A stretch of DNA of 64,000 bases from NCBI RefSeq assembly GCF_006494775.1, contig NZ_CP041146.1, forward strand, positions 1,302,001-1,366,000. Reading direction: 5' to 3'. Below the pieces are notes generated by a model. It was not told the origin of the DNA and made no database searches. It saw nothing but the letters and a program-made list of their open reading frames with translations. Each line of letters opens with the position of its first letter. The first letter of the stretch is position 1. Shown piece by piece: positions 27,838 through 35,979 of the stretch. Source of the DNA: Nocardioides humi. GTDB lineage: Bacteria > Actinomycetota > Actinomycetes > Propionibacteriales > Nocardioidaceae. The position numbers were made by a program, and so were the translations under genes.

Positions 27838-28476
27838 ATGTTCTCCCGCCGCAAGACCGACCTGGTCGACCCCGCCGAGGCGCTGCCCGGCCGCACCACC
27901 CCGGCGTACTCCCTCCCGACGCTGCACGAGGTCCTGCACACGCCGCTCGTCACCGACGACGTCCCCGACGGCCTGGAGGTCGCGATCTTCGGCCTCGGCT
28001 GCTTCTGGGGCGCCGAGGAGATCTACTGGCAGGTGCCCGGCGTGTGGTCGACCTCGGTCGGGTACGCCGGCGGCACCACCCCGAACCCGACGTACGAGGA
28101 GGTCTGCAGCGGTCGCACCGGCCACACCGAGGCCGTCCGCGTCGTCTTCGACCCGGCGAAGGTCGCCTACGCCGACCTGGTCAAGCAGTTCTTCGAGGTC
28201 CACGACCCCACCCAGGGCATGCGCCAGGGCAATGACGTCGGCAGCCAGTACCGCTCCGCGATCTACTACACGACGCCCGAGCAGGAGCAGACCGCCCGCG
28301 AGCTGACCAAGGTGTACGGCGACGAGATCTCCCGCCGCGGCTACGGCGAGATCACCACCGAGATCGAGCCCGCCGGCGCGTACTACTACGCCGAGCCGCA
28401 TCACCAGCAGTACCTCCACAAGGTGCCGCACGGGTACCGCTGCCACGCCAACACGGGCGTCCCGTTCCCGGCCTGA
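27838..28476 (+). CDS. msrA: Peptide methionine sulfoxide reductase A
   Basis: 212 residues. The catalytic motif [13 protein letters not shown] holds the nucleophilic Cys near residue 55; [20 protein letters not shown] and [20 protein letters not shown] follow, with a resolving Cys in GYRCHANTG. It reduces methionine-S-sulfoxide in proteins. The N-terminal extension of about 45 residues is usual in actinomycetes. Upstream AGGAGAC supports the ATG at 27838. Confidence 0.95.
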   Translation: MFSRRKTDLVDPAEALPGRTTPAYSLPTLHEVLHTPLVTDDVPDGLEVAIFGLGCFWGAEEIYWQVPGVWSTSVGYAGGTTPNPTYEEVCSGRTGHTEAVRVVFDPAKVAYADLVKQFFEVHDPTQGMRQGNDVGSQYRSAIYYTTPEQEQTARELTKVYGDEISRRGYGEITTEIEPAGAYYYAEPHHQQYLHKVPHGYRCHANTGVPFPA

Positions 28477-28677
28477 GCGGCGTCCCGTGCGGGATGGCCG
28501 ACTGGCGACTCCCCACGGCATGACGATCGACCCGGCCGCGACGGAGCTCGTCAGCACCTTCCCGGACGGCCCGGAGCCGAACGAGGGCTGCGCCTGGACC
28601 CACCCCGACAGCGGATCGGGGTCGGGTCAGGGCCGTCACCGATGGTTCGCGCCGTCGTCCGGGCGGACGCTGGTGTC

Positions 28678-29097
28678 ATGTCGACCTCACTGCACTCCCG
28701 CGCTCCCCTGGCCTCCCGCTCGGCCACGCCCTGGCCGCTGGTGCTCACCCTCGCCGCCGTCGCGCTGGTACGGCCGCTGCTGAGCATCACCGGGCTCGCC
28801 GACGACTGGGGCCGGCCGTTGACGCCGCTGCTCGCCACCGCGGCGATCACCGCCGTCTGGATAGGCGCCGTCCTCGTCACCCGGCAGGCCGACCCGGTCC
28901 GGGTCCTGGTGGCCACCGGACTGGTGTACGCCGTCCTCGCCACGGCCCTGAGCGGCGTCCTGTCGCCGATCCTCGACGGCGAGCTCCACGGCCCGCTGAC
29001 CAACCCGATCGCGCTCGTGGCGATGCTGGCCGTGAACGCCGGCTGGGGCGCGCTCGCCGGGATGCTCGCGCTGAGGCTCCGGCGCCGGCGGTCGTAG
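28678..29097 (+). CDS. Four-helix membrane protein, unknown function
   Basis: 139 residues with about four hydrophobic helices (PLVLTLAAVALVRPLLSI; LLATAAITAVWIGAVLV; VLVATGLVYAVLATALSGVL; IALVAMLAVNAGWGALAGML) and a basic C-terminal tail. It looks DUF6069-like in size and topology, but I cannot assign it. The 200 bases between msrA and this start hold no gene I can support. Confidence 0.7.
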   Translation: MSTSLHSRAPLASRSATPWPLVLTLAAVALVRPLLSITGLADDWGRPLTPLLATAAITAVWIGAVLVTRQADPVRVLVATGLVYAVLATALSGVLSPILDGELHGPLTNPIALVAMLAVNAGWGALAGMLALRLRRRRS

Positions 29098-29121
29098 CCG
29101 GGGCCTGGAGCCCGGCCGCTG

Positions 29122-29973
29122 TCAGCGGTCGAGGACCGCGACGACCTCCCGCGCCACCGCATCGGGCGCGTCGAGCGAGACGAAGGTGCGGGCGCCGGGG
29201 ACCTCGACGAAGCGGGGGTCGGGGAAGGCGGCGGCGAGGCGCCGGCCGAAGGCCGGGGTGAAGCAGCGGTCGGCCATCCCCCAGACGAGGGTGACCGGTC
29301 CGTCGTACCGGCTCATCCGGGGAGTCACCCGCGCGAGCTCGGCGGGATCGACCGCGCGGAGGAAGGTGGCGGCCTCGTCGCGGATCGGCGCCCGGGTGCG
29401 CGCGGGCTCGAGCCAGGAGGCGGTGAGCGCGGCATCGGGATCGCGGGCGAGCAGGCCGAAGCCGAGCGGCGAGTGTCGCAGGAGGCGCCAGCGCAGGGGG
29501 GCGACGAGGGCGCGGGCGACGCGAGGCGAGCGGGCGAGCCGGAGGAGCACGTTGAACGGGAACGGCGGGAAGATGTCGTGGGCGTCGCAATTGGTGAGCA
29601 CGAGACGGCCGACCCGGCTCGGGTCGTCGTCGAGGAGGAACTGACAGATCGCGCCCCCGCTGTCGTTGCCGACGAGCGTCACGTCGGCCAGGTCGAGCTC
29701 CGCGAGGAGCGCACGGACCAGGCGGGCGACGCCGAGGGGCGAGAGGGTCGCCGGGTGGCCGACCGGCTCGACGTGGGAGCCGAGCGGGAGGTCGGGGAGA
29801 TAGCACCGCATGCCCTGCTCGGCCAGCGAGCGGGCCACGGCGTCCCAGAGCCGGCCGTCGACGAGGAAGCCGTGCACGAACACGACCGCCGGGAGGTCGC
29901 CGTCCTCGGGCCCGACGACGCGGTACCGCAGCCGCCCCTCCGGCAGCTGCACGGACGACGGGGTGAACTCCAT
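29122..29973 (-). CDS. Alpha/beta hydrolase with Asp-type nucleophile elbow
   Basis: 283 residues from ATG 29973. FVHGFLVDGRLWD is the oxyanion-hole region; the elbow is LVGNDSGGAICQF, with Asp at the nucleophile position as in dehalogenase or epoxide-hydrolase relatives. LVWGMADRCFTPAF holds the late acid. The usual C-terminal catalytic His is not seen where expected (VPGARTFVSLDAPDA), a variant common to this subgroup. Substrate unknown. Confidence 0.85.
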   Translation of the reverse strand: MEFTPSSVQLPEGRLRYRVVGPEDGDLPAVVFVHGFLVDGRLWDAVARSLAEQGMRCYLPDLPLGSHVEPVGHPATLSPLGVARLVRALLAELDLADVTLVGNDSGGAICQFLLDDDPSRVGRLVLTNCDAHDIFPPFPFNVLLRLARSPRVARALVAPLRWRLLRHSPLGFGLLARDPDAALTASWLEPARTRAPIRDEAATFLRAVDPAELARVTPRMSRYDGPVTLVWGMADRCFTPAFGRRLAAAFPDPRFVEVPGARTFVSLDAPDAVAREVVAVLDR

Positions 29974-30037
29974 CGCGACCCCCCTTCCACTACGCCGTCC
30001 ACAGGGCCACCTGACCCCCACCTGACAGACTGGAGCC

Positions 30038-31375
30038 ATGGCTGACCTCCCCCGGAAGGCCGCGGCGCGCACGGCGCGGCTCGCGGCGCTCCCCCTCGGG
30101 TACGCCGGCCGCACGGCCGTCGGCTTCGGCAAGCGGCTCGGCGGGGCGCCGGCGGAGGCGGTGATGAGCGAGATCCAGCAGCGGACGGCCGAGCAGCTGT
30201 TCCGGACCCTGGGCGAGCTCAAGGGCGGGGCGATGAAGTTCGGGCAGGCGCTGTCGGTGCTCGAGTCGGCGCTGCCGGAGGAGATGGCGGCGCCGTACCG
30301 CGAGCAGCTCACGAGGCTCCAGGACTCCGCGCCACCGATGCCGACCCAGACGGTGCGCGACATCCTCACCGAGGACCTCGGCGCGGACTGGAAGGAGCGG
30401 CTGGTCTGGCTCGACGGGGCACCGACGGCGGCGGCGAGCATCGGGCAGGTCCACGAGGGCACCTGGTACGACGGCCGGCGGGTCGCGGTGAAGGTGCAGT
30501 ACCCGAACGCGGGCGACGCCCTCATGGCCGACCTGCGCACCCTGGCCCGGGCGGCGCGCGCGATCGGCCCGCTCATCCCGGGTGTCGACATGAAGCCGCT
30601 GGTCGAGGAGGTCCAGGCGCGGGCGCGCGAGGAGCTCGACTACGACCTCGAGGCCGAGGCGCAGCGCGAGTTCGCGCAGGCCTTCCGCGACGACCCGGAC
30701 ATCGTCGTACCGGACGTGGTGGCGGTCGGTCCCCGCGTGCTGGTCACCGAGTGGCTGGACTCGGCGGGCTCGCTGGCCACGATCATCGCCGACGGCTCGC
30801 AGGCCGAGCGCGACCACTACGGCGAGATCTTCACCCGGTTCCTGTTCTCCGGGCCGGCCCGCACCGGCCTGCTCCACGCCGACCCGCACCCCGGCAACTT
30901 CCGCGTCATCCCGAACGACGACGGCACGCCCGGCCGGATGGGGGTCCTCGACTACGGCGCCGTGGCCCGGCTCCCCCAGCGCGGCCTGCCCGAGCCGATG
31001 GGCCGGCTGATCACGCTGTGCGCCGCCGGCGACGGGGACGCGCTGATCGAGGGGCTGCGCGAGGAGGGCTTCCTCAAGGACCGGATCCGGATCGAGCCGC
31101 AGCTGCTCATGGACTACCTCTCGCCGTTCGTCGACCCGACCCTGGTCGAGCGGTTCCGGTTCAGCCGGGAGTGGATGCGCGAGCAGTTCCAGCGGATCAA
31201 CAACCCGAAGGACCCGGCGTACACGGTGAGCATCAAGCTCAACCTGCCCCCGTCGTACGTCCTCATCCACCGCACCTGGCTCGGCGGCGTCGGCGTGCTC
31301 AGCCAGCTCGAGGCGGAGGCGCCGTTCCGCGCGATCATGGAGGAGTTCCTGCCGGGCTTCACGCCGCAGCGGTGA
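30038..31375 (+). CDS. ABC1/UbiB (AarF-like) atypical kinase
   Basis: 445 residues. It carries the family KxGQ segment (LKGGAMKFGQALSVLESALP), the nucleotide-binding lysine in RVAVKVQYPN, the catalytic LLHADPHPGNFRV and the metal site VLDYGAVARL. The UbiB/COQ8 family shows ATPase activity and supports isoprenoid-quinone lipid metabolism; in actinomycetes the role is less defined. No transmembrane tail is seen. Confidence 0.92.
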   Translation: MADLPRKAAARTARLAALPLGYAGRTAVGFGKRLGGAPAEAVMSEIQQRTAEQLFRTLGELKGGAMKFGQALSVLESALPEEMAAPYREQLTRLQDSAPPMPTQTVRDILTEDLGADWKERLVWLDGAPTAAASIGQVHEGTWYDGRRVAVKVQYPNAGDALMADLRTLARAARAIGPLIPGVDMKPLVEEVQARAREELDYDLEAEAQREFAQAFRDDPDIVVPDVVAVGPRVLVTEWLDSAGSLATIIADGSQAERDHYGEIFTRFLFSGPARTGLLHADPHPGNFRVIPNDDGTPGRMGVLDYGAVARLPQRGLPEPMGRLITLCAAGDGDALIEGLREEGFLKDRIRIEPQLLMDYLSPFVDPTLVERFRFSREWMREQFQRINNPKDPAYTVSIKLNLPPSYVLIHRTWLGGVGVLSQLEAEAPFRAIMEEFLPGFTPQR

Positions 31376-31383
31376 CCGTCAGG

Positions 31384-31414
31384 CCGGGTCCTCGTCGGTG
31401 AGGCGGTGACCCGG
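31384..31414. terminator. Hairpin between convergent genes
   Basis: CCGGGTC...GACCCGG arms with an inner CTC/GAG pairing, in the 46-bp gap between the convergent UbiB-like and flavin-reductase-like genes. Moderate support only. Confidence 0.45.
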
Positions 31415-31421
31415 AACGGGC

Positions 31422-31802
31422 TCATCCCGAGACGGGCGCGCAGTCGTGGCCGCAGCCGTCGGGCGGGAGCGGGCCGTCGGCGTGGGCGGCCGGCCGGTGC
31501 AGCACCGCCGTGGCGGCGGTGACGACGACGTCGGAGTCACGCTCCACGACGGCGGTGCCGTCGACGAGGAGGGTGTAGCCGTGTCGCTCGCGCGGCGGGA
31601 AGACCAGCGTGACGGCGGGGTTCTCGGCGAGATTGCGCAGCGTGCCCCTCCCCGGGCCGGCGACCCGGAGGACGCCGTCGGCGCCGGCGACCGGGTCGAC
31701 GGTGACCACCTTCACCTGCGGCGAGGAGGTGGTCAGCAGGTAGCCGCTGCCGAAGTCGGCCAGGGCCTGGCGCAGGTCGGCGGGATCGACCGGGATGCTC
31801 AT
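31422..31802 (-). CDS. Pyridoxamine 5'-phosphate oxidase-like (PPOX split-barrel) protein
   Basis: 126 residues from ATG 31802. The split-barrel pattern GSGYLLTTSSPQVKVVTVDP, GRGTLRNLAENPAVTLVFPP and YTLLVDGTAVV matches small FMN- or F420-binding PPOX proteins. The His/Cys-rich C-terminus (PDGCGHDCAP) is an unusual addition that could bind metal. Cofactor and substrate not determined. Confidence 0.8.
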   Translation of the reverse strand: MSIPVDPADLRQALADFGSGYLLTTSSPQVKVVTVDPVAGADGVLRVAGPGRGTLRNLAENPAVTLVFPPRERHGYTLLVDGTAVVERDSDVVVTAATAVLHRPAAHADGPLPPDGCGHDCAPVSG

Positions 31803-31819
31803 GGGACCGAGCCTACGAC

Positions 31820-32599
31820 TCACCAGACGCCGAGCACACCGCCGCCGATCCGGACCACGAAGGCGCTCACCACCACGATGAAGAACACCCGCACGAACCG
31901 GGAGCCGCGGGCGACGGCGGTCCGGGCGCCGAGATAGCCGCCGAGCAGGTTGCAGGCGCCCATCATCAGCCCGACGTCCCACAGCACGGCACCGCTGGGC
32001 ACGAAGAGCAGCAGCGCGCCGAGGTTGGTGGCGAGATTGGCGAGCTTCGCCTTCGCCGAGGCCTGGAGGAAGTCGTAGCCCATCAGGCCGACGAGGGCGA
32101 ACACCAGGAAGCTGCCGGTGCCGGGGCCGAGGACGCCGTCGTAGAAGCCGATCACGAAGCCGACGGACATGGCGGCCGCGGTGTGCCGGTGGCCGGCGAA
32201 CCGCAGGGCGGTCTGCTCCCCCAGCTGGGGCCGCCGCACGACGTACCCGCCCACGACGACCAGGGCGACCAGCACGATCGGCTCGAACGCGTCGCGCGGG
32301 ATCCGGGACGCGAGCAGGGCCCCGGAGAACGCCCCGGCGAGCGCGAGCGCCATGAGCGGGACGAAGGTGCGCGGGTCGGGACCGATGCGGCGGTAGTAGG
32401 TGACCGAGCTGGCGGCCGTACCGCAGATCGAGGCGATCTTGTTGGTCGCGAGCACCTGCACCGGGCTCGCGCCGGGCAGGCCGAGCAGCAGCGCCGGCAG
32501 CTGCACCAGCCCGCCCCCGCCGACCACGGCGTCGACGAAGCCCGCCGTCAGCGCGGCGAGCGCGAGGAGCCCGACGACGGCCAGGCTGAGATCACCCAT
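31820..32599 (-). CDS. TauE/SafE-family sulfite/organosulfonate exporter
   Basis: 259 residues from ATG 32599, about eight helices. The two-fold TauE/SafE repeats are visible as GFVDAVVGGGGLVQLPALLL with ATNKIASICGTAASSVTYYR, and GFYDGVLGPGTGSFLVFALV with ASAKAKLANLATNLGALLLF. The family exports small anions. It precedes the PPOX gene by 17 bases. Confidence 0.9.
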   Translation of the reverse strand: MGDLSLAVVGLLALAALTAGFVDAVVGGGGLVQLPALLLGLPGASPVQVLATNKIASICGTAASSVTYYRRIGPDPRTFVPLMALALAGAFSGALLASRIPRDAFEPIVLVALVVVGGYVVRRPQLGEQTALRFAGHRHTAAAMSVGFVIGFYDGVLGPGTGSFLVFALVGLMGYDFLQASAKAKLANLATNLGALLLFVPSGAVLWDVGLMMGACNLLGGYLGARTAVARGSRFVRVFFIVVVSAFVVRIGGGVLGVW

Positions 32600-32610
32600 C
32601 CCGCTGGGCT

Positions 32611-33132
32611 CTACGACCAGGCGAGGTCGACGGTGGGCCGATCGGCGTACTCCTCGGCGACGGCGTCGGAGGTCTCGACGCACTCCGAGACCAGGTCGAC
32701 CTGCACCAGGCTCGGCCCGATCTGGACGTGGAGGACGAGCCGGCCCTTGGCGGCCTTGAGGATCACCGTGTTGTCCGGGTCGTCGACCGTCCAGCCGTCG
32801 TCCTCGAGCAGCCCGACGGTGGTGGCGGTCGCCTTCTCCCGGGTCAGCTCGCCGGAGGCGTCGAAGTGCACGAAGCTCTGCATCACGACGCCGCGCGGCG
32901 CGTAGCTCTCGCCGCAGATCGTGAACGACCGGCTGCCCTGGGCGCCGTCGAGGCGGAGCGCCGCGGCCACGTCGTGGAGCACGCCGTCGAGGGCGGCGTC
33001 GGCCTGCTGCTCGACCTCGTCGACGGCGGCCCGGTCAGCCGAGCCGCCGGAGCCGGACCCGTCGCAGCCGGACAGGCCGAGCCCCAGAGCGAGCAGGACG
33101 ACGAGGGGCGCGGTCCCGAGCATGCGCGTCAT
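32611..33132 (-). CDS. Predicted lipoprotein
   Basis: 173 residues. The lipobox LGLSGCDGSGSGG follows a hydrophobic signal segment (APLVVLLALGLGLSG), so it should be lipidated at Cys23 and surface-anchored. The mature part has two Cys (FTICGESY, VSECVET). It starts two bases after the stop of the DUF1023 hydrolase gene and ends the apparent operon. Function unknown. Confidence 0.82.
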   Translation of the reverse strand: MTRMLGTAPLVVLLALGLGLSGCDGSGSGGSADRAAVDEVEQQADAALDGVLHDVAAALRLDGAQGSRSFTICGESYAPRGVVMQSFVHFDASGELTREKATATTVGLLEDDGWTVDDPDNTVILKAAKGRLVLHVQIGPSLVQVDLVSECVETSDAVAEEYADRPTVDLAWS

Positions 33133-33134
33133 GG

Positions 33135-34928
33135 TCACAGGATCGCACCCCACCGCGAGTGCTCCCACAGCCACGTGCCGGCCTCGATGAGGGCGTGGCC
33201 GGCGCTGGCGCCGGTGGCGGCGGTCAGCAGCTCGGGGAGGGTGAGGTACTCCCCACCGTCGGCGCCCCGTGGCGGCTGCTGGGTCACCTCGCCGTCGTTG
33301 CCGGTGACGATGTGGGCCATGTTGTCGAGCGAGGTCCCCTTGAAGTACGACGAGTGGTTGTCGAGCAGCTTCTCGACCCGCAGCTCGCCGTCACCGGTCG
33401 CGAACCGGGTGCCGCCGAAGTCGACGTCCGCGGGGTCGTGACCGAGCGCGCCGATGCCGCCGCGGTCGCCCGTGCCGAGCAGGGTCACGGGGTCGTGGTC
33501 CATCGAGCCGACCCACACGTCGGCGTCGGTGAGCTCGGCCGCGGTGGGGGTCGGCTGGCCGGGGCTGCCGATGAGGACCGCGTCGTCGACGGGGAGGCCG
33601 TCCTGCAGTGCGTGGCCGACGGTGGTGGAGCCGTAGCTGTGGCCGATCGCGGTGAGGTGGGCGGGAGCTCCCTGGTCGGAGGCGCGGATGCCGTCGATGA
33701 AGTCGGCGAAGCGCTCGCCGCCCGCCTCCGCCTTGTCGGTGAGCGCCACGCCGCCGAAGTCGAGCTGCCCGAGCGGGTCGAACGGGTTGAGCGGGTTGCC
33801 GCTCGGCGCGTCGTAGTCGGCCCAGTAGACGGAGGCGACGCTGCCCTGCTCCTCGGCCAGGGCGGCCTGGTGCAGCGCCAGGGTCTTGGCGAGGTTGCCC
33901 GACGTGCTGGACGTCTCCGTGGTCAGGCCGGGGACGTTGACCGACACGTGGTCGGCGGTGTCGGGGTTGCCGAAGCTGATCGCGACACCGCCGTCCCCGG
34001 AGTGCATCGCGGGGTGGTAGACGATCAGGTTGGTGAGGGCCGCCCCGGTGTCGGGGTCGTAGCGGTCGCGGTACTCGTCGAGGGCGTCGCGGACGTAGGT
34101 CGCGTTCTCGAGGATCCGCTTCTCGGCGCCGGTGAGCTGGCCGTCCTCCTTGCGCTGTGTGTAGTAGTCGATGTCGCGGCCGAGCGCACCGCGGTTGGCC
34201 TCGTCGCGGTCGGTGATCGGCAGGCCGTCGGCGTTGCCGACCAGCTCGGGGTGCTCGGTCGTGAGCGCCTCCTGCTCGGCGCGGCTCAGCGTCCGCCACC
34301 AGGCGCCGAGGGCGACCGGATCGCCCAGCAGCCCACGCAGCCGTCCGGTCAGCGCAGGGACGTCGGGGCGGTCCGGGTCGGCGGCGGCCTGCTCACCCTC
34401 GGCGACGCTGTCGACGGCCTGCAGCGCGGCGATGAAGTCGGCCTCGGCGTCGTCCTCGTCGCTCCCCCACGTGTCGATCCGCACCTGGAGCGCCTCTGCC
34501 CGGGTGGTCAGCCGCTCGGCACGGCGCTGGAACTCCTCGAGCCGGCTGTCGTCGGTGGCCGCCGCGATCTCGGTGCGCAGGGTGTCGATGGCCTCGTTGA
34601 CCTCGGCCCGGTCCTCGTTGATCTCCTCGCGCCGGTCGAAGAGGTCGGCGAGGCGCTCCTCGAAGCGGTCGGCGGCGGTCACCGCACGGTCGAGCGCGGC
34701 CTCGCCGGCGTCGAGTCGTACGGCGAACCGGGTCGCCGCGTGGTCGTGGGCCTCCGCGGTGTCGCCCTCCCACTCGGGCGCCGCGACGGACGTCGCCCAG
34801 CCCTGGACGTTCTTGACCGCGACGGCGACCGCCCGCAGGTCGGTGGCGAGGTCCTGGGCGCCGGCGGGGGTGCACCCGAGCGCGCGGCAGGCCGGCACGG
34901 GGGCCGGCAGCGTGATGGTGGTGGTCAT
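33135..34928 (-). CDS. DUF1023 alpha/beta hydrolase with helical N-terminal domain
   Basis: 597 residues. The first 170 are strongly helical and coiled-coil-like (FEERLADLFDRREEINEDRA), resembling WXG100-like modules. The C-terminal part is the DUF1023 hydrolase: HLTAIGHSYGSTTVGHALQD (nucleophile Ser in GHSYG), VLIGSPGQPTP and a late His in LLDNHSSYFKG. No signal peptide is seen, so export, if any, would need a type VII route; that is inference. Upstream genes (34936-35813) are small helical proteins on the same strand. Confidence 0.85.
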   Translation of the reverse strand: MTTTITLPAPVPACRALGCTPAGAQDLATDLRAVAVAVKNVQGWATSVAAPEWEGDTAEAHDHAATRFAVRLDAGEAALDRAVTAADRFEERLADLFDRREEINEDRAEVNEAIDTLRTEIAAATDDSRLEEFQRRAERLTTRAEALQVRIDTWGSDEDDAEADFIAALQAVDSVAEGEQAAADPDRPDVPALTGRLRGLLGDPVALGAWWRTLSRAEQEALTTEHPELVGNADGLPITDRDEANRGALGRDIDYYTQRKEDGQLTGAEKRILENATYVRDALDEYRDRYDPDTGAALTNLIVYHPAMHSGDGGVAISFGNPDTADHVSVNVPGLTTETSSTSGNLAKTLALHQAALAEEQGSVASVYWADYDAPSGNPLNPFDPLGQLDFGGVALTDKAEAGGERFADFIDGIRASDQGAPAHLTAIGHSYGSTTVGHALQDGLPVDDAVLIGSPGQPTPTAAELTDADVWVGSMDHDPVTLLGTGDRGGIGALGHDPADVDFGGTRFATGDGELRVEKLLDNHSSYFKGTSLDNMAHIVTGNDGEVTQQPPRGADGGEYLTLPELLTAATGASAGHALIEAGTWLWEHSRWGAIL

Positions 34929-34935
34929 CGCCGGC

Positions 34936-35265
34936 TCACCGGTCCGTCACCGCGGCGTCGTGCTCGGCCCAGGGCAGCAGCGACCGGAGCCGCTCGGCGT
35001 GGGCCTGGTCGACGATGACGACCATCCGGTGGAAGAAGACGAACTCGTCGGCGTACCCCTGGGCCTGCTCACCCGCCGCCTTGAGCTCGTCGGCCCACGG
35101 CTCGCGGAAGGCCTTGACCGCGGCGGTCACCTCGGCGGAGAGGTGGGAGGGGGACGCCTTGGCGAGTCGCCGCCAGGCGCCGTCGAGCTCGTCGGCGCCG
35201 GCGTCCCAGCGGTCGCGCGCCTCCTTCAGCACCGCGTAGGGCACGTCCAGCCTCGCCGCCATCAC
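34936..35265 (-). CDS. Small helical WXG100-like protein
   Basis: 109 residues (ATG 35265, or the adjacent ATG 35262). All-helical with DRWDAGADELDGAWRRLAKA and FREPWADELKAAGEQAQGYA. A WxG motif is not exact, so the ESAT-6-like assignment is weak. It overlaps the upstream gene by four bases and precedes the DUF1023 hydrolase by seven. Confidence 0.6.
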   Translation of the reverse strand: MMAARLDVPYAVLKEARDRWDAGADELDGAWRRLAKASPSHLSAEVTAAVKAFREPWADELKAAGEQAQGYADEFVFFHRMVVIVDQAHAERLRSLLPWAEHDAAVTDR

Positions 35266-35813
35266 GCCACCTCCGCCAGGAGCGCGGCCCGGATCTCCCG
35301 GCGTACGTCGTCGGGCAGGCGCAGCGGCGGCGACGCCAGCTCGATCATGGTGAGGGCCGGCGCGGCCTCGCCGGTCAGGTCCAGCTCACCGTCGGTGGCG
35401 CGCAGCAGCGGCCGACCCGCGCGGGTGGACGCGGCCAGCCGCCAGCCCTCCTCGCCCAGCCGCCAGGCGACGTCGCGGAGCAGGTCGGTGCCGGCGTCCG
35501 GGTCGAGGCGGGGCAGCGCCTTCTCGAGCACCAGCGCCTCGCCGCTGTCGCGGACCGCCCAGCGGGCGCTCGGCGGGTCGGTCGCGCCCCGCTGGGCGAG
35601 CAGCGGCGCGAGCAGGCGCCAGCCCGCCGCCAGGCGGCGCACCAGCGCGCCCGCCCGCTCGGGCGGCGTCGGATCCGCTCCGGACACCCCGTCGGACGGG
35701 CCGCCGGGCTCGTCGGGCAGCAGCACGACGGTCAGGTCGGGGTGGCGGCGGTGGACCGCCGACCAGAACGGGTCGTCCTCGAGGACGGCGGGGTCGGCGC
35801 GGTGGAGTTCCAT
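35262..35813 (-). CDS. Hypothetical protein, first gene of the DUF1023 cluster
   Basis: 183 residues from ATG 35813, mixed alpha/beta with LVRRLAAGWRLLAPLLAQRG and LPDDVRREIRAALLAEVA. Distantly EspG-like by size and neighbours only; I do not recognise a family. It overlaps the next gene by four bases. The upstream 166 bases (35814-35979) hold a tandem TCGGCCAGTCAGG repeat (35943-35970) and no further gene. Confidence 0.6.
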   Translation of the reverse strand: MELHRADPAVLEDDPFWSAVHRRHPDLTVVLLPDEPGGPSDGVSGADPTPPERAGALVRRLAAGWRLLAPLLAQRGATDPPSARWAVRDSGEALVLEKALPRLDPDAGTDLLRDVAWRLGEEGWRLAASTRAGRPLLRATDGELDLTGEAAPALTMIELASPPLRLPDDVRREIRAALLAEVA

Positions 35814-35979
35814 GCAGGTGGGCTGCCCGAGGTCCGTCGGCGCGAAACCAGCGGCTCCGGTTGTCCACAGGGGTGGGGCCGAGCCCGCTCAGGAGCGGCC
35901 GGCAGCGTGGCGCACGGGCGGCGAGCACGATGTGCGACACGCTCGGCCAGTCAGGTCGGCCAGTCAGGACAGAGCCGTG

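Noticed and set aside
28487..28677. Possible short coding segment after msrA (MTIDPAATELVSTFPDGPEP)
   Set aside because: No recognisable family, no clear ribosome-binding site and it runs into the next gene region; could be chance in GC-rich DNA.
35861..35869. TTGTCCACA, identical to a high-GC DnaA box
   Set aside because: Only a single copy is present, with no cluster, no AT-rich region and no dnaA/dnaN genes nearby, so it is not evidence for an origin.
35943..35970. Tandem TCGGCCAGTCAGG repeat
   Set aside because: Two copies of 13 bases in a short gap with no regulator or structure attached; too little to call a functional site.
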